A stretch of DNA of 64,000 bases from Pseudomonas quebecensis. Its GTDB lineage: Bacteria > Pseudomonadota > Gammaproteobacteria > Pseudomonadales > Pseudomonadaceae. Below the pieces are notes generated by a model. The model had not been told where the DNA came from. It saw nothing but the letters and a program-made list of their open reading frames with translations, and did not search any database. The position numbers and the translations under genes were made by a program. This document shows, piece after piece, positions 21,201-31,053 of the stretch (position 1 is its first letter; the number at the start of each line of letters is the position of its first letter). The DNA is taken from NCBI RefSeq assembly GCF_026410085.1, contig NZ_CP112866.1, positions 4,277,001-4,341,000 of the forward strand, given 5' to 3'.

Positions 21201-22048
21201 TAGCTGCCTTTGGCCTGAGGCGAGTTGAGACGCACCGCCGCGCTTTGCACGGCGCCATTGCCCCAATTCAACCACAGCTCGCCACCGGCCTTGAATTGCG
21301 TGAGCTTCCATTGCCCGGTCAGCCGAGCCGGAATCCATTTGGCCCAGTCGCTCTGAGGCAGGCTCGCATAGGCCTGGATCTCGGCGTCCTTCCATTGGCT
21401 GGCGCGGATGCGGCTGCGCAGGCTCAAGGCCAGCGGCTGGCCATCGGGCAGGGTCAGGCGCGCATCCAGGCGCTGGCGGGTCATGCCGGTGTGCAGGCTC
21501 AAGCCGACGTAGGTGAGGGTCGACGGCGGCTGGTCAAACGGCTGCAGGGTCACTTGGCTGTCGAGCAGCGATACACGCTTGACCTGCTGCATGCGTGTCA
21601 GCACCTGCTGCGGGTCCAGCGGCTGGTCGTCCTGCACCGGCAGGCCCTGCAAAGCCCAATGGCCGTCCTTGTCTTCCTTGACGCTCAACTGCAGGCCGCT
21701 GAGTTGCAGGTGAGCGATGCGCACTTCGCGCGCGGTCAGGCTGGCCCAGATATCCGGCACCACTTCGACCTGGTCCAGGCGCAGGGCGCTGCTGCCCTCG
21801 CCCACCATCACGTCATGCGCACGCAGCACGGGCGCAAAGCCACTCCAGCGCCCTTCAAGGCTCCCGATATGCATGGGCATGCCCAGCGCAGCCTCGGCCT
21901 TGGCTTCGACTTCAGCCCGGTACTCGGCCACCAGCGGGGTCAACTGGCGCCCCAGGCTCACATACACGGCCGCCAACACCAGCAGCAAAGCGCACAGGCC
22001 GAGGCCCCAACGGGTCAAAGCGGCAAAAAAGCGTATCAGACGCTCCAT
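18233..22048 (-). CDS. yhdP: YhdP, large AsmA-like envelope protein
   Basis: 1271 residues with one N-terminal membrane helix (about 13-31, WGLGLCALLLVLAAVYVSLG). The rest is a long beta-rich AsmA/DUF3971 bridge domain ending in the AsmA-like C-terminus (SSNLELNGTLDLVADRVDAKLLVTLPV). YhdP-family proteins bridge the periplasm and move phospholipid to the outer membrane in parallel with TamB and YdbH. It lies downstream of rng (76 bases). The window therefore holds phospholipid routes of both kinds (Mla and YhdP). Confidence 0.93.
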   Translation of the reverse strand: MERLIRFFAALTRWGLGLCALLLVLAAVYVSLGRQLTPLVAEYRAEVEAKAEAALGMPMHIGSLEGRWSGFAPVLRAHDVMVGEGSSALRLDQVEVVPDIWASLTAREVRIAHLQLSGLQLSVKEDKDGHWALQGLPVQDDQPLDPQQVLTRMQQVKRVSLLDSQVTLQPFDQPPSTLTYVGLSLHTGMTRQRLDARLTLPDGQPLALSLRSRIRASQWKDAEIQAYASLPQSDWAKWIPARLTGQWKLTQFKAGGELWLNWGNGAVQSAAVRLNSPQAKGSYAERKPVHIENLALTAYLQRSDTGLNVLVDSLAMSLGETRWESRMQLQQTLATEKALEVWKLQADRLDLTPITPLLNALAPLPEGFAKAVEHIKATGLLRNVLVDFRPQDSSDQKVSFAANLERVGFDAYFGAPAARNVSGSISGDLGHGELRMDSKDFSLHLDPIFAKPWQYIQANARLTWTLDKQGFTLIAPYIKVLGEEGKIAADFLIRLHFDHSQEDYMDLRVGLVDGDGRFTPKYLPAVLSPALDEWLRTAIVKGAVDEGFFQYQGSLNHDAVRAARNISLFFKVHDAELAFQPGWPHVSNVDGEVFVEESGVRILASKGQLLDTQVKDIYVNIPHAPAGKDSHLLLTGGFAGGLGDGLKILQEAPIGTASTFAGWKGEGDLQGRLDLDIPLAKGTEPKIVVDFQTDKARLQLAEPTLDLTQLKGEFRFDSAKGLSGQNISAQAFERPITAQIFADGKPGNISTRVVAKGQVTVKRLTDWLKITQPLPVSGDIPYQLQLDLDGADSQLMVSSNLKGVAVDLPAPFGMPASQGRDSTFRMTLQGAERRYWFDYGELANFTFAAPPDKFNEGRGELFLGDGDAVLPGGKGLRIRGVLSELDIDPWKKLLNQYAGNDPGGSAKQLLSSADFKIGKLTGLGTQFDQVSLQLDRKPAAWAVQLDSRQAKGSVSLPDAKGAPIAINLQYVKLPAVDPTVQADENAPDPLASIDPKDIPALDIAIDQLFQGPDLIGAWSLKIRPTAKGLAFNSLDLGLKGMQLKGAGGWEGAPGDSSSWYKGRLDGRNIADVLKGWGFAPTVTSEDFHLDVDGRWPGSPAWVGPKRFSGSLDAAFRKGQFVEVEGGAQALRVFGLLNFNSIGRRLRLDFSDLLGKGLSYDRVKGLLAASNGVFVTREPITMTGPSSNLELNGTLDLVADRVDAKLLVTLPVTNNLPIAALIVGAPAVGGALFLIDKLIGDRVSRFASVQYKVEGPWKDPKITFDKPFEKPN

Positions 22049-22124
22049 GTCGGGCGACCCTCAAGGCAGTAGTCGGACGGCGGCACAAAGGCCGCCGCTC
22101 GCGTAAAAGGAAAGCGAATGGGGA

Positions 22125-23582
22125 TCAGAGCAGCACCACGTCGTATTGTTCCTGGGAATACATGGTTTCGACCTGGAAGCGAATCGTACGGCCGATAAAC
22201 ACCTCCAGCTCGGCGACGTTACCGGACTCTTCATCCAGCAATCGGTCAACCACTTTCTGGTTGGCAAGCACTCTATATCCTTCGGCCTGATACGCCCGCG
22301 CCTCTCGTAAGATTTCCCGGAAAATCTCATAGCAAACCGTTTCCGGAGTTTTCAATTTCCCCCGGCCCTGACAGCTGCTGCACGGCTCGCACAGCACTTG
22401 CTCCAGGCTTTCACGGGTACGCTTGCGGGTCATCTGCACCAGCCCCAGCTCGGTGATGCCGATGATATTGGTCTTGGCGTGATCGCGTTCCAGCTGCTTT
22501 TCGAGCGTGCGCAAGACCTGACGCTGATGCTCTTCATCTTCCATGTCGATGAAATCAATGATGATGATCCCGCCAAGGTTGCGCAGGCGCAGCTGGCGGG
22601 CAATCGCCGTGGCCGCTTCGAGGTTGGTCTTGAAGATGGTTTCCTCAAGGTTGCGATGGCCGACGAACGCTCCGGTGTTGACATCGATGGTGGTCATGGC
22701 TTCCGCCGGGTCCACCACCAGGTAGCCACCGGACTTGAGCGGCACTTTGCGCTCCAAGGCTTTCTGAATTTCGTCCTCGACGCCGTACAAGTCGAAGATC
22801 GGCCGCTCGCCGGGGTAGTGTTCCAGGCGGTCGGCAATTTCCGGCATCAACTCGGCGACAAACTGCGTGGTGCGCTGGAACGTTTCCCGCGAGTCGATGC
22901 GAATTTTCTCTATCTTGGGGCTGACCAGATCGCGCAGGGTACGCAGCGCCAGGCCCAGGTCTTCATAGATCACGCTGGGGGCGCCGATGGTCTTGATCTG
23001 TGCGCCGATCTGGTCCCATAAACGCCGCAGGTAGCGGATGTCCATAAGGATCTCATCGGCGCCGGCACCTTCGGCGGCAGTGCGCAGGATGAACCCGCCC
23101 GCCTCCTTGATACCTTCGGCGGCCACACAATCGCTGACCACTTTCTTAAGACGATCGCGCTCGGCTTCGTCTTCGATCTTCAGGGAAATGCCGACATGGG
23201 CCGTACGCGGCATATACACAAGGTAACGCGACGGAATCGACAGTTGAGTGGTCAGGCGTGCGCCCTTTGAGCCGATGGGGTCCTTGGTGACTTGCACCAC
23301 CAGGCTCTGCCCTTCGTGCACCAGTGCGCTGATGCTCTCGACGGCCGGACCTTCACGCAGGGAAATCTCCGACGCATGGATGAACGCCGCGCGGTCCAGG
23401 CCGATGTCGACGAACGCCGCCTGCATGCCCGGCAATACCCGCACCACTTTGCCTTTGTAGATATTGCCTACGATCCCGCGTTTCTGGGTTCGCTCGACGT
23501 GCACTTCCTGCAGAACACCGTTCTCTACCACCGCCACGCGCGATTCCATCGGCGTGATATTGATCAGAATCTCTTCACTCAT
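22125..23582 (-). CDS. rng: Rng (CafA), ribonuclease G
   Basis: Endoribonuclease that matures the 5' end of 16S rRNA and takes part in mRNA decay. I chose the ATG at 23582 (MSEEILINITPMESR), giving 485 residues. An S1 domain (about 35-125) precedes the RNase E/G catalytic core, with the catalytic Asp in TIDVNTGAFVG and IIIDFIDM. The zinc link CEPCSSC follows. There is no C-terminal scaffold, which separates it from RNase E. It sits downstream of maf as in many gammaproteobacteria. Confidence 0.96.
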   Translation of the reverse strand: MSEEILINITPMESRVAVVENGVLQEVHVERTQKRGIVGNIYKGKVVRVLPGMQAAFVDIGLDRAAFIHASEISLREGPAVESISALVHEGQSLVVQVTKDPIGSKGARLTTQLSIPSRYLVYMPRTAHVGISLKIEDEAERDRLKKVVSDCVAAEGIKEAGGFILRTAAEGAGADEILMDIRYLRRLWDQIGAQIKTIGAPSVIYEDLGLALRTLRDLVSPKIEKIRIDSRETFQRTTQFVAELMPEIADRLEHYPGERPIFDLYGVEDEIQKALERKVPLKSGGYLVVDPAEAMTTIDVNTGAFVGHRNLEETIFKTNLEAATAIARQLRLRNLGGIIIIDFIDMEDEEHQRQVLRTLEKQLERDHAKTNIIGITELGLVQMTRKRTRESLEQVLCEPCSSCQGRGKLKTPETVCYEIFREILREARAYQAEGYRVLANQKVVDRLLDEESGNVAELEVFIGRTIRFQVETMYSQEQYDVVLL

Positions 23583-23652
23583 GGCTGGGTCTCGTTCAGG
23601 CGTTTTCACAATAGTGACCGATCGCTTAAGGCTGGGCGCTGGAGTAACGCAT

Positions 23653-24249
23653 TCAGCGCACGGTAAGGTTTTGCCAACAGGGTATGTCGAATCGAGCGAG
23701 CAGTTGCGCGGTTTCGCACACCGGCAGGCCGACCACCGCGGAATAGCTGCCGTTGAGCCCTGTCACAAACACCGACCCCAGCCCTTGAATAGCATAGCCG
23801 CCGGCCTTATCCCGCGGTTCGCCGCTGCGCCAGTAGGCTGTCGCCTCCTCCAACGAGATGGCGCGAAAACGTACAAGGCTGCTGACACATAGGGCTTCAC
23901 AACGCGTGCCATCCGTCAGGGCGACGGCAGTCAGGACTTCGTGTTCGCGCCCCGCCAACGCCATCAACATAGCCAGGGCATCGGCCTGATCCACGGGCTT
24001 GCCGAGGATCTTTGCGTCCACCACCACGGCCGTATCGGCGCCCAGCACACAACCGCCCAAGCTTTGCCCAAGCGCGGCAAAACCAGCCGCCGCCTTGCCG
24101 CGCGCCAGACGCTCGACATAGGCAACAGCGGATTCATTTGCGAGGGGAGTTTCATCAATTGCGGCGCTGACCACGGTGAAGGGCACACCGATCTGGGTCA
24201 GCAGTTCACGCCGCCGGGGGGAGCCGGAGGCCAGATACAACGTATTCAT
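23653..24249 (-). CDS. Maf-family nucleotide pyrophosphatase (YhdE type, dTTP/UTP)
   Basis: Hydrolyses non-canonical or excess nucleoside triphosphates. I chose the ATG at 24249 ([17 protein letters not shown]), giving 198 residues. The family motif [10 protein letters not shown], the catalytic ADTAVVVD, and [13 protein letters not shown] are present, and the [15 protein letters not shown] segment fits the YhdE (dTTP/UTP) subgroup. It lies between mreD and rng, as in E. coli. Confidence 0.93.
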   Translation of the reverse strand: MNTLYLASGSPRRRELLTQIGVPFTVVSAAIDETPLANESAVAYVERLARGKAAAGFAALGQSLGGCVLGADTAVVVDAKILGKPVDQADALAMLMALAGREHEVLTAVALTDGTRCEALCVSSLVRFRAISLEEATAYWRSGEPRDKAGGYAIQGLGSVFVTGLNGSYSAVVGLPVCETAQLLARFDIPCWQNLTVR

Positions 24250-24300
24250 TGCAGACTCTCCCTGTAGGGTTCGATAACCAGGCAGAGCCTCGCAATCCAT

Positions 24301-24789
24301 TCAATTGATCTTATAGCGGCGACGTAACCCGCGCAGGCCGAAACTGATCCACGGCCATAACAAAGCACTGACCAGTGCCGGCAATACCAGCGCCAGGGTC
24401 GGTTGACGATTGCCGGTCAGCGCACTGAGCCACAACTGTACCAACTGCGCCAGGCCGAAGATCACCAGGATCACCAGGCACTGCTGCCACATCGGAAACA
24501 TGCGCAGACGCTGCTGCAACGACAACACCAGGAACGTAATCAGGGTCAGAATCAGGGCGTTCTGGCCCAGCAAGGTGCCATAGAGTACGTCTTGCGCCAA
24601 GCCCAGGAACATGGCGGTGACCATGCCGACTTTATGCGGCAGGTTCAACGACCAGAAGGCCAGCAGCAGCGCCAGCCACAGCGGGCGCAGGATTTCCATG
24701 AACTGGGGCAGTGGCGACACGCTGAGCAATAAACCGATGGCAAACGTCAGCCAGACGATCCAGCCATTTCGCGAATGGGTACTGGCCAT
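24301..24789 (-). CDS. mreD: MreD, rod-shape determining membrane protein
   Basis: Inner-membrane part of the Rod elongation complex. 162 residues with five or six membrane spans and little soluble sequence. The LAQDVLYGTLLGQNALILTLITF segment is characteristic. Its ATG shares one base with the mreC stop (TAATG), so the pair is coupled. Confidence 0.95.
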   Translation of the reverse strand: MASTHSRNGWIVWLTFAIGLLLSVSPLPQFMEILRPLWLALLLAFWSLNLPHKVGMVTAMFLGLAQDVLYGTLLGQNALILTLITFLVLSLQQRLRMFPMWQQCLVILVIFGLAQLVQLWLSALTGNRQPTLALVLPALVSALLWPWISFGLRGLRRRYKIN

Positions 24790-25901
24790 TATTCCTCCCT
24801 CTGCCGCGTAGCCGCCGGGGCCGCAGCCGCGGGCGGCTTGGTGGCTGGCGCGGTGGCTGCAGGCGGCTTAGTGGCGGCGGGCTTGACCGGATGGGCGCCA
24901 TGAGCCGCAGGCTTGGCCGGCGTGGCCACAGGCGCGGTCGCTGCCGGCGCTGTTGCCGGCGCCGCAGGAGTTGCCGGCGCGGGCTTGGGCACCGTCGCGG
25001 GGATGATCGGTGAGGTGCCGTTCTTTTTGTCTTCCGCTTCCTGAGCCTGCGCGGCTTCGTTGGCGCGCTCTTCTGGGGTGCGGTTGTCGCTGAATACCAG
25101 CAGCAGGTAACGGCTGCGGTTCAAGGCAGCAGTGGGCACGGCGCGCACAATAGCGAACGGCTGGCCGGAATCGTGGATCACTTCCTTGACCGTCGCCACC
25201 GGGTAACCGGCGGGGAAACGCTGCCCCAACCCGGAACTGACCAGCAGGTCGCCTTCCTTGATGTCGGCGGTATCGGCCACGTGGCGCAGCTCCAGACGCT
25301 CGGGATTGCCGGTACCGCTGGCAATCGCACGCAGCCCGTTACGGTTGACCTGCACAGGGATGCTGTGGGTGGTATCCGTCAGCAACAGTACCCGCGAGGT
25401 GTAGGGCATCAGCTCGACCACCTGGCCCATCAGGCCACGCGCATCCAGCACCGGCTGGCCCAGGACTACGCCGTCGCGCTCACCCTTGTTGATGATGATG
25501 CGATGGGTAAAGGGGTTGGGGTCCATGCCGATCAACTCGGCCACTTCGACCTTTTCGTTGACCAGTGCAGACGAATTGAGCAACTCGCGCAGCCGAACGT
25601 TCTGCTCGGTCAGGGCCGCGAGCTTTTGCATGCGCCCCTGCAGCAGCAGGTTTTCAGTCTTGAGTTTTTCGTTCTCGGCGACCAGCTCAGTGCGGCTGCC
25701 GAATTGGCTGGCCACGCCCTGATAGAGACGTTGCGGCAGGTCGGTGATCCAGTAAGTCTGCATCAACACCAGCGACATCTGGCTGCGCACCGGCTTGAGC
25801 AGTGCGAAGCGCGCGTCGACCACCATCAACGCGACCGAAAGCACGACCAGCACCAATAAGCGCACGCCCAATGAGGGGCCTTTGGCGAAAAGCGGTTTAA
25901 T
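24789..25901 (-). CDS. mreC: MreC, rod-shape determining protein; probable AUU start
   Basis: Bitopic scaffold of the Rod complex that activates PBP2. A membrane helix lies near residues 14-30 (LLVLVVLSVALMVVDARF), then a coiled coil (ELVAENEKLKTENLLLQGRMQKL) and the MreC beta domains. The tail of about 95 residues is Ala/Pro/Thr-rich. No ATG starts the frame. ATT at 25901 follows GGAGGAG by 6 bases and adds IKPLFAKGPSLG, a cytoplasmic segment before the helix (370 residues). The alternatives TTG at 25871 and GTG at 25865 lack a Shine-Dalgarno sequence. The start is inferred; the identity is not in doubt. Confidence 0.9.
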   Translation of the reverse strand: MKPLFAKGPSLGVRLLVLVVLSVALMVVDARFALLKPVRSQMSLVLMQTYWITDLPQRLYQGVASQFGSRTELVAENEKLKTENLLLQGRMQKLAALTEQNVRLRELLNSSALVNEKVEVAELIGMDPNPFTHRIIINKGERDGVVLGQPVLDARGLMGQVVELMPYTSRVLLLTDTTHSIPVQVNRNGLRAIASGTGNPERLELRHVADTADIKEGDLLVSSGLGQRFPAGYPVATVKEVIHDSGQPFAIVRAVPTAALNRSRYLLLVFSDNRTPEERANEAAQAQEAEDKKNGTSPIIPATVPKPAPATPAAPATAPAATAPVATPAKPAAHGAHPVKPAATKPPAATAPATKPPAAAAPAATRQREE

Positions 25902-25979
25902 AGGCCGCTCCTCCCAGGCAAATGTTCTCTTTATTCATACGGCATCAAACCGGCCTGGATGCAGATTGAAGAAGATAAA

Positions 25980-26017
25980 CGCCCACAGGCAGCACTGCAA
26001 AGTGCTGCCTGTGGGCG
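25980..26017 (-). terminator. Strong hairpin between mreB and mreC (possible attenuator)
   Basis: A perfect 17-bp stem (25980-25996 with 26001-26017) and a 4-base loop, starting 24 bases after the mreB stop. On the minus strand a short T-rich stretch (TTTATCTTCTTC) follows. It could end most mreB transcripts and set a lower level for mreCD, or protect the mreB 3' end. Confidence 0.6.
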
Positions 26018-26041
26018 ACGCATGGGCAAACCAGCAATGTC

Positions 26042-27091
<1,050 letters not shown>

Positions 27092-27289
27092 CTAGGCAAC
27101 GCGTGGGTAAAAAAGTGCGGCAAACTCTAACAACGACAGGGATTTTGGGCAAGGCGCCAATGTGCTAAATTGGCCGACTTTCTGTGCACCAACCCCCACA
27201 ATCGCGGCCGTAAGACCGTAGAAATGCGGTAGTGTTCCGACAATCTAACACACGGACAGCCTCCGTTCTGTTTTCCACTGGAGATTCCC

Positions 27290-27577
27290 ATGGCGCTTGA
27301 ACGCTCCGACGTGGAAAAAATCGCGCATCTGGCCTCGCTTGGCCTTAATGATGCCGATCTTCCACAGACCACCGCAGCCCTGAACAGCATTCTCGGGCTG
27401 GTTGACCAAATGCAGGCCGTAGACACCGACGGCATCGAGCCCCTGGCTCACCCGCTGGAAGCCAGCCAGCGCCTGCGCGCAGACGTGGTGACCGAACGCA
27501 ATAATCGCGAGGCCTACCAGTCCATCGCGCCAGCGGTCGAAAACGGCCTGTACCTGGTTCCGAAAGTCATCGACTAA
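27290..27577 (+). CDS. gatC: GatC, Asp/Glu-tRNA amidotransferase subunit C
   Basis: Small belt subunit that stabilises GatA-GatB. 95 residues. The family pattern is clear ([17 protein letters not shown], then [22 protein letters not shown], and the C-terminal [16 protein letters not shown]). It begins the gatCAB operon, which makes Gln- and/or Asn-tRNA by transamidation. Confidence 0.96.
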   Translation: MALERSDVEKIAHLASLGLNDADLPQTTAALNSILGLVDQMQAVDTDGIEPLAHPLEASQRLRADVVTERNNREAYQSIAPAVENGLYLVPKVID

Positions 27578-27593
27578 AGGGAAAGAGCCTTTC

Positions 27594-29045
27594 ATGCATC
27601 ACATGACTCTGGCCGAGATCGCCCGCGGTCTCGCCGATAAAAAGTTTTCCTCCGAAGAGCTGACCAAAACCCTGCTGGCGCGCATCGCCGAGCTGGACCC
27701 CAAGGTCAACAGCTTCATCAGCCTCACCGAAGAACTGGCCCTGAGCCAGGCCAAGGCCGCCGACGCCCGTCGCGCCAACGGTGAGAACGGCGCACTGCTG
27801 GGCGCCCCGATCGCCCACAAAGACCTGTTCTGCACCCAGGGCATTCGCACCAGTTGCGGCTCGAAGATGCTCGACAACTTCAAGGCACCCTACGACGCCA
27901 CCGTGGTGTCCAAGCTCGCGACGGCGGGGGCCGTGACTCTGGGCAAGACCAACATGGACGAATTCGCCATGGGTTCGGCCAACGAGTCGAGCTACTACGG
28001 CGCGGTAAAAAACCCATGGAACCTGGAACACGTGCCGGGTGGTTCGTCCGGGGGTTCGGCAGCCGCCGTTGCCGCGCGTTTCCTGCCGGCGGCCACCGCC
28101 ACCGACACCGGCGGTTCGATCCGCCAGCCGGCGGCGTTCACTAACCTCACCGGTTTGAAGCCGACCTACGGTCGCGTCTCCCGTTGGGGCATGATCGCCT
28201 ACGCCTCCAGCCTCGATCAGGGCGGCCCGCTGGCCCGCAGCGCCGAAGACTGCGCGCTGCTGCTGCAGGGCATGGCCGGCTTCGACCCGCAGGATTCCAC
28301 CAGCATTGATGAACCGGTGCCGGACTACAGCGCCAGCCTCAACGCCTCGATCAAGGGCCTGCGCATCGGCGTGCCGAAGGAATACTTCAGCGCCGGCCTC
28401 GACCCGCGCATCGCCGAGTTGGTGCATAACAGCATCAAAGAGCTGGAAAAGCTCGGCGCCGTCATCAAGGAAATCAGCCTGCCGAACAACCAGCACGCGA
28501 TTCCTGCCTACTACGTGATCGCGCCAGCGGAAGCCTCCTCCAACCTGTCGCGTTTCGACGGCGTGCGCTTCGGCTACCGCTGCGAGAACCCGAAGGACCT
28601 CACCGACCTGTACAAGCGCTCCCGTGGCGAAGGCTTCGGTGCCGAAGTGCAGCGCCGCATCATGGTCGGTGCGTATGCCCTGTCGGCCGGCTATTACGAC
28701 GCTTACTACCTCAAGGCGCAGAAAATCCGACGCCTGATCAAGAACGACTTCATGGCCGCCTTCGAAGAAGTCGACGTGATCCTCGGCCCGACCACGCCGA
28801 ACCCGGCCTGGAAGATCGGCGCCAAGACCGGCGACCCGATCGCCGAGTACCTGGAAGACCTCTACACCATCACCGCCAACCTCGCGGGCTTGCCAGGCTT
28901 GTCCATGCCGGCCGGTTTCGTCGATGGCCTGCCGGTGGGCGTGCAATTGCTGGCCCCGTATTTCCAGGAAGGCCGCCTGCTCAATGTGGCGCACCAGTAC
29001 CAGTTGCACACTGACTGGCACACCCGCACCCCTACCGGCTTCTGA
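27594..29045 (+). CDS. gatA: GatA, Asp/Glu-tRNA amidotransferase subunit A
   Basis: Glutaminase/amidase subunit that releases ammonia for GatB. 483 residues. The Ser-cisSer-Lys triad is in place: Lys76 in APIAHKDLF, Ser151 in the amidase signature [13 protein letters not shown], and Ser175 in [10 protein letters not shown]. It starts 16 bases after gatC and ends 10 bases before gatB. Confidence 0.97.
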   Translation: MHHMTLAEIARGLADKKFSSEELTKTLLARIAELDPKVNSFISLTEELALSQAKAADARRANGENGALLGAPIAHKDLFCTQGIRTSCGSKMLDNFKAPYDATVVSKLATAGAVTLGKTNMDEFAMGSANESSYYGAVKNPWNLEHVPGGSSGGSAAAVAARFLPAATATDTGGSIRQPAAFTNLTGLKPTYGRVSRWGMIAYASSLDQGGPLARSAEDCALLLQGMAGFDPQDSTSIDEPVPDYSASLNASIKGLRIGVPKEYFSAGLDPRIAELVHNSIKELEKLGAVIKEISLPNNQHAIPAYYVIAPAEASSNLSRFDGVRFGYRCENPKDLTDLYKRSRGEGFGAEVQRRIMVGAYALSAGYYDAYYLKAQKIRRLIKNDFMAAFEEVDVILGPTTPNPAWKIGAKTGDPIAEYLEDLYTITANLAGLPGLSMPAGFVDGLPVGVQLLAPYFQEGRLLNVAHQYQLHTDWHTRTPTGF

Positions 29046-29055
29046 GGAGAACACT

Positions 29056-30501
29056 ATGCAATGGGAAGTCGTGATCGGGCTGGAGATTCATACCCAGCTC
29101 GCCACCCAATCGAAGATTTTCTCCGGTAGCGCCACCACGTTCGGCTCCGAGCCCAACACCCAGGCCAGCCTGGTCGACCTGGGCATGCCCGGCGTACTGC
29201 CGGTGCTGAACCAGGAAGCGGTACGCATGGCGGTGATGTTCGGCCTGGCGATTGACGCCGAGATCGGCCAGCACAACGTGTTTGCACGCAAGAACTACTT
29301 TTACCCGGATCTGCCCAAGGGCTATCAGATCAGCCAGATGGAACTGCCGATCGTCGGCAAGGGCCACCTGGACATCCCGCTGGAAGACGGCACGATCAAA
29401 CGTGTCGGCGTGACCCGCGCCCACCTGGAAGAGGATGCCGGTAAAAGCCTGCACGAAGAATTCCCGGGCGCTACCGGTATCGACCTGAACCGCGCCGGCA
29501 CGCCACTGCTGGAGATCGTCTCCGAGCCGGACATGCGCAGCGCCAAGGAAGCCGTGGCCTATGTCAAGACCATCCACGCGCTGGTGCGCTACCTGGGTAT
29601 CTGCGACGGCAACATGGCCGAAGGCTCGCTGCGTTGCGACTGCAACGTATCGATCCGTCCAAAGGGCCAGGTCGAATTCGGCACCCGCTGCGAGATCAAG
29701 AACGTCAACTCGTTCCGCTTTATCGAGAAAGCGATCAACAGCGAAGTGCGCCGCCAGATCGAACTGATCGAAGATGGCGGCAAGGTTATCCAGCAAACGC
29801 GCCTGTACGACCCGAACAAGGACGAAACCCGCGCCATGCGCAGCAAAGAGGAAGCCAACGACTACCGTTACTTCCCCGATCCGGACCTGTTGCCGGTGGT
29901 GCTGGAGGATTCGTTCCTCAATGACATCCGCGCCACCCTGCCGGAATTGCCACAGCAGAAACGCGAGCGCTTCCAGGCGCAGTTCGGCCTGTCGGTCTAC
30001 GATGCCAGCGTTTTGGCCTCCAGCCGCGAACAAGCCAACTACTTCGAAAAAGTCGTGAGCATTGCCGGTGACGCCAAACTGGCGGCCAACTGGGTGATGG
30101 TCGAACTGGGCAGCCTGTTGAACAAACAGGGCCTGGAAATCGACGAAGCACCGGTCACCGCCGAGCAACTGGGCGGCATGCTGCTGCGCATCAAGGACAA
30201 CACCATCTCCGGCAAGATCGCCAAGACCGTGTTCGAAGCCATGGCCAGCGGCGAAGGCAGTGCCGACGAGATCATCGAAAAGCGCGGCCTCAAGCAAGTC
30301 ACCGACAGTGGCGCGATTTCGGCCGTACTCGATGAAATGCTCGCGGCCAACGCCGAGCAGGTCGAGCAGTATCGTGCGGCAGACGAGGCCAAGCGCGGCA
30401 AGATGTTCGGCTTCTTTGTGGGCCAGGCCATGAAAGCCTCCAAGGGCAAGGCCAACCCGCAACAGGTGAACGAGCTGCTCAAAAGCAAGCTTGAAGGCTG
30501 A
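29056..30501 (+). CDS. gatB: GatB, Asp/Glu-tRNA amidotransferase subunit B
   Basis: Kinase/amidotransferase subunit that activates the mischarged Asp- or Glu-tRNA and transfers ammonia. I chose the ATG at 29056 ([15 protein letters not shown]) behind TGAGGAGA, giving 481 residues. The N-terminal cradle domain has the conserved LPKGYQISQ and [10 protein letters not shown] segments. A helical and YqeY-like tRNA-binding tail ends in [19 protein letters not shown] pair follows the gene. Confidence 0.97.
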   Translation: MQWEVVIGLEIHTQLATQSKIFSGSATTFGSEPNTQASLVDLGMPGVLPVLNQEAVRMAVMFGLAIDAEIGQHNVFARKNYFYPDLPKGYQISQMELPIVGKGHLDIPLEDGTIKRVGVTRAHLEEDAGKSLHEEFPGATGIDLNRAGTPLLEIVSEPDMRSAKEAVAYVKTIHALVRYLGICDGNMAEGSLRCDCNVSIRPKGQVEFGTRCEIKNVNSFRFIEKAINSEVRRQIELIEDGGKVIQQTRLYDPNKDETRAMRSKEEANDYRYFPDPDLLPVVLEDSFLNDIRATLPELPQQKRERFQAQFGLSVYDASVLASSREQANYFEKVVSIAGDAKLAANWVMVELGSLLNKQGLEIDEAPVTAEQLGGMLLRIKDNTISGKIAKTVFEAMASGEGSADEIIEKRGLKQVTDSGAISAVLDEMLAANAEQVEQYRAADEAKRGKMFGFFVGQAMKASKGKANPQQVNELLKSKLEG

Positions 30502-30549
30502 CAGCGATGAATGGTCCGAGTGAGACTTCACGCTTAACTCGGACTCCCT

Positions 30550-30637
30550 GTGCGAGGGGGCTTGCCCCCGATAGCGGTGATTCAGTCAACCCAGTGGCGG
30601 CTGACACTGCTATCGGGGCAAGCCCCTTCCCACATTT
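30550..30637. repeat. REP doublet (REPIN-like) between gatB and the RlpA-like gene
   Basis: Two copies of the Pseudomonas REP palindrome in inverted orientation: GGGGGCTTGCCCCCGATAGC near 30556-30575 and its complement near 30608-30626, separated by a short spacer. It lies in the 155-base gap after gatB. The same core recurs at three other gaps in this window. Confidence 0.85.
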
Positions 30638-30656
30638 GTAACGGGGTAACCTTGGA

Positions 30657-31028
30657 ATGAAGCGTCTACTTGGCCTCCTGGCCCTGTTCTCTCTTTTAGG
30701 CGGTTGCGCCAGCGGCATCATCGACCCCAATGGCTACGACGAAACCGGCACCGCTTCCTATTACGGCGCCAGACACCATGGCAAGAAGACTGCCAGCGGT
30801 GAACCCTTCAACCAGAACGCCCTGACCGCCGCCCATCGGCGCCTGCCCTTCGGCACTCAGGTCAGGGTCACCAACCTGAACAACGATCGAGCCGTGGTGG
30901 TGCGCATCAACGATCGCGGCCCACATGCCCGTGGGCGCTTGATTGATCTTTCCCGCAAGGCGGCCGAGCAACTGGGTATGCTCGGCAGCGGCACCGCCCG
31001 CGTTCGCGTGCAAGCCCTGAGCAACTGA
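30657..31028 (+). CDS. RlpA-like double-psi beta-barrel lipoprotein
   Basis: Small outer-membrane-type lipoprotein. 123 residues with a type II signal peptide and lipobox LGGC (Cys17). The rest is one DPBB domain (GTASYYGARHHGKKTASGEPFNQNALTAAHR, then VRINDRGPHARGRLIDLS). The Asp and His of the RlpA lytic transglycosylase site appear conserved, so septal peptidoglycan cleavage is possible. It lacks the SPOR domain of full RlpA, so it may not target the septum. It follows gatB as in P. aeruginosa. Confidence 0.9.
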   Translation: MKRLLGLLALFSLLGGCASGIIDPNGYDETGTASYYGARHHGKKTASGEPFNQNALTAAHRRLPFGTQVRVTNLNNDRAVVVRINDRGPHARGRLIDLSRKAAEQLGMLGSGTARVRVQALSN

Positions 31029-31053
31029 ACCACAGCGCAAAGGAGCCCTGGCC

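Noticed and set aside
19142..22072. 976-codon open frame antisense to yhdP
   Set aside because: It is the frame shadow of a GC-rich gene; the product is rich in Gln, His, Arg and Ala with no domain, and yhdP on the other strand has clear family features.
27567..29054. 495-codon frame antisense to gatA
   Set aside because: The opposite strand encodes GatA with its intact catalytic triad; the antisense product has no domain.
29032..30531. 499-codon frame antisense to gatB
   Set aside because: It is a codon-position shadow of gatB, with no start signal.
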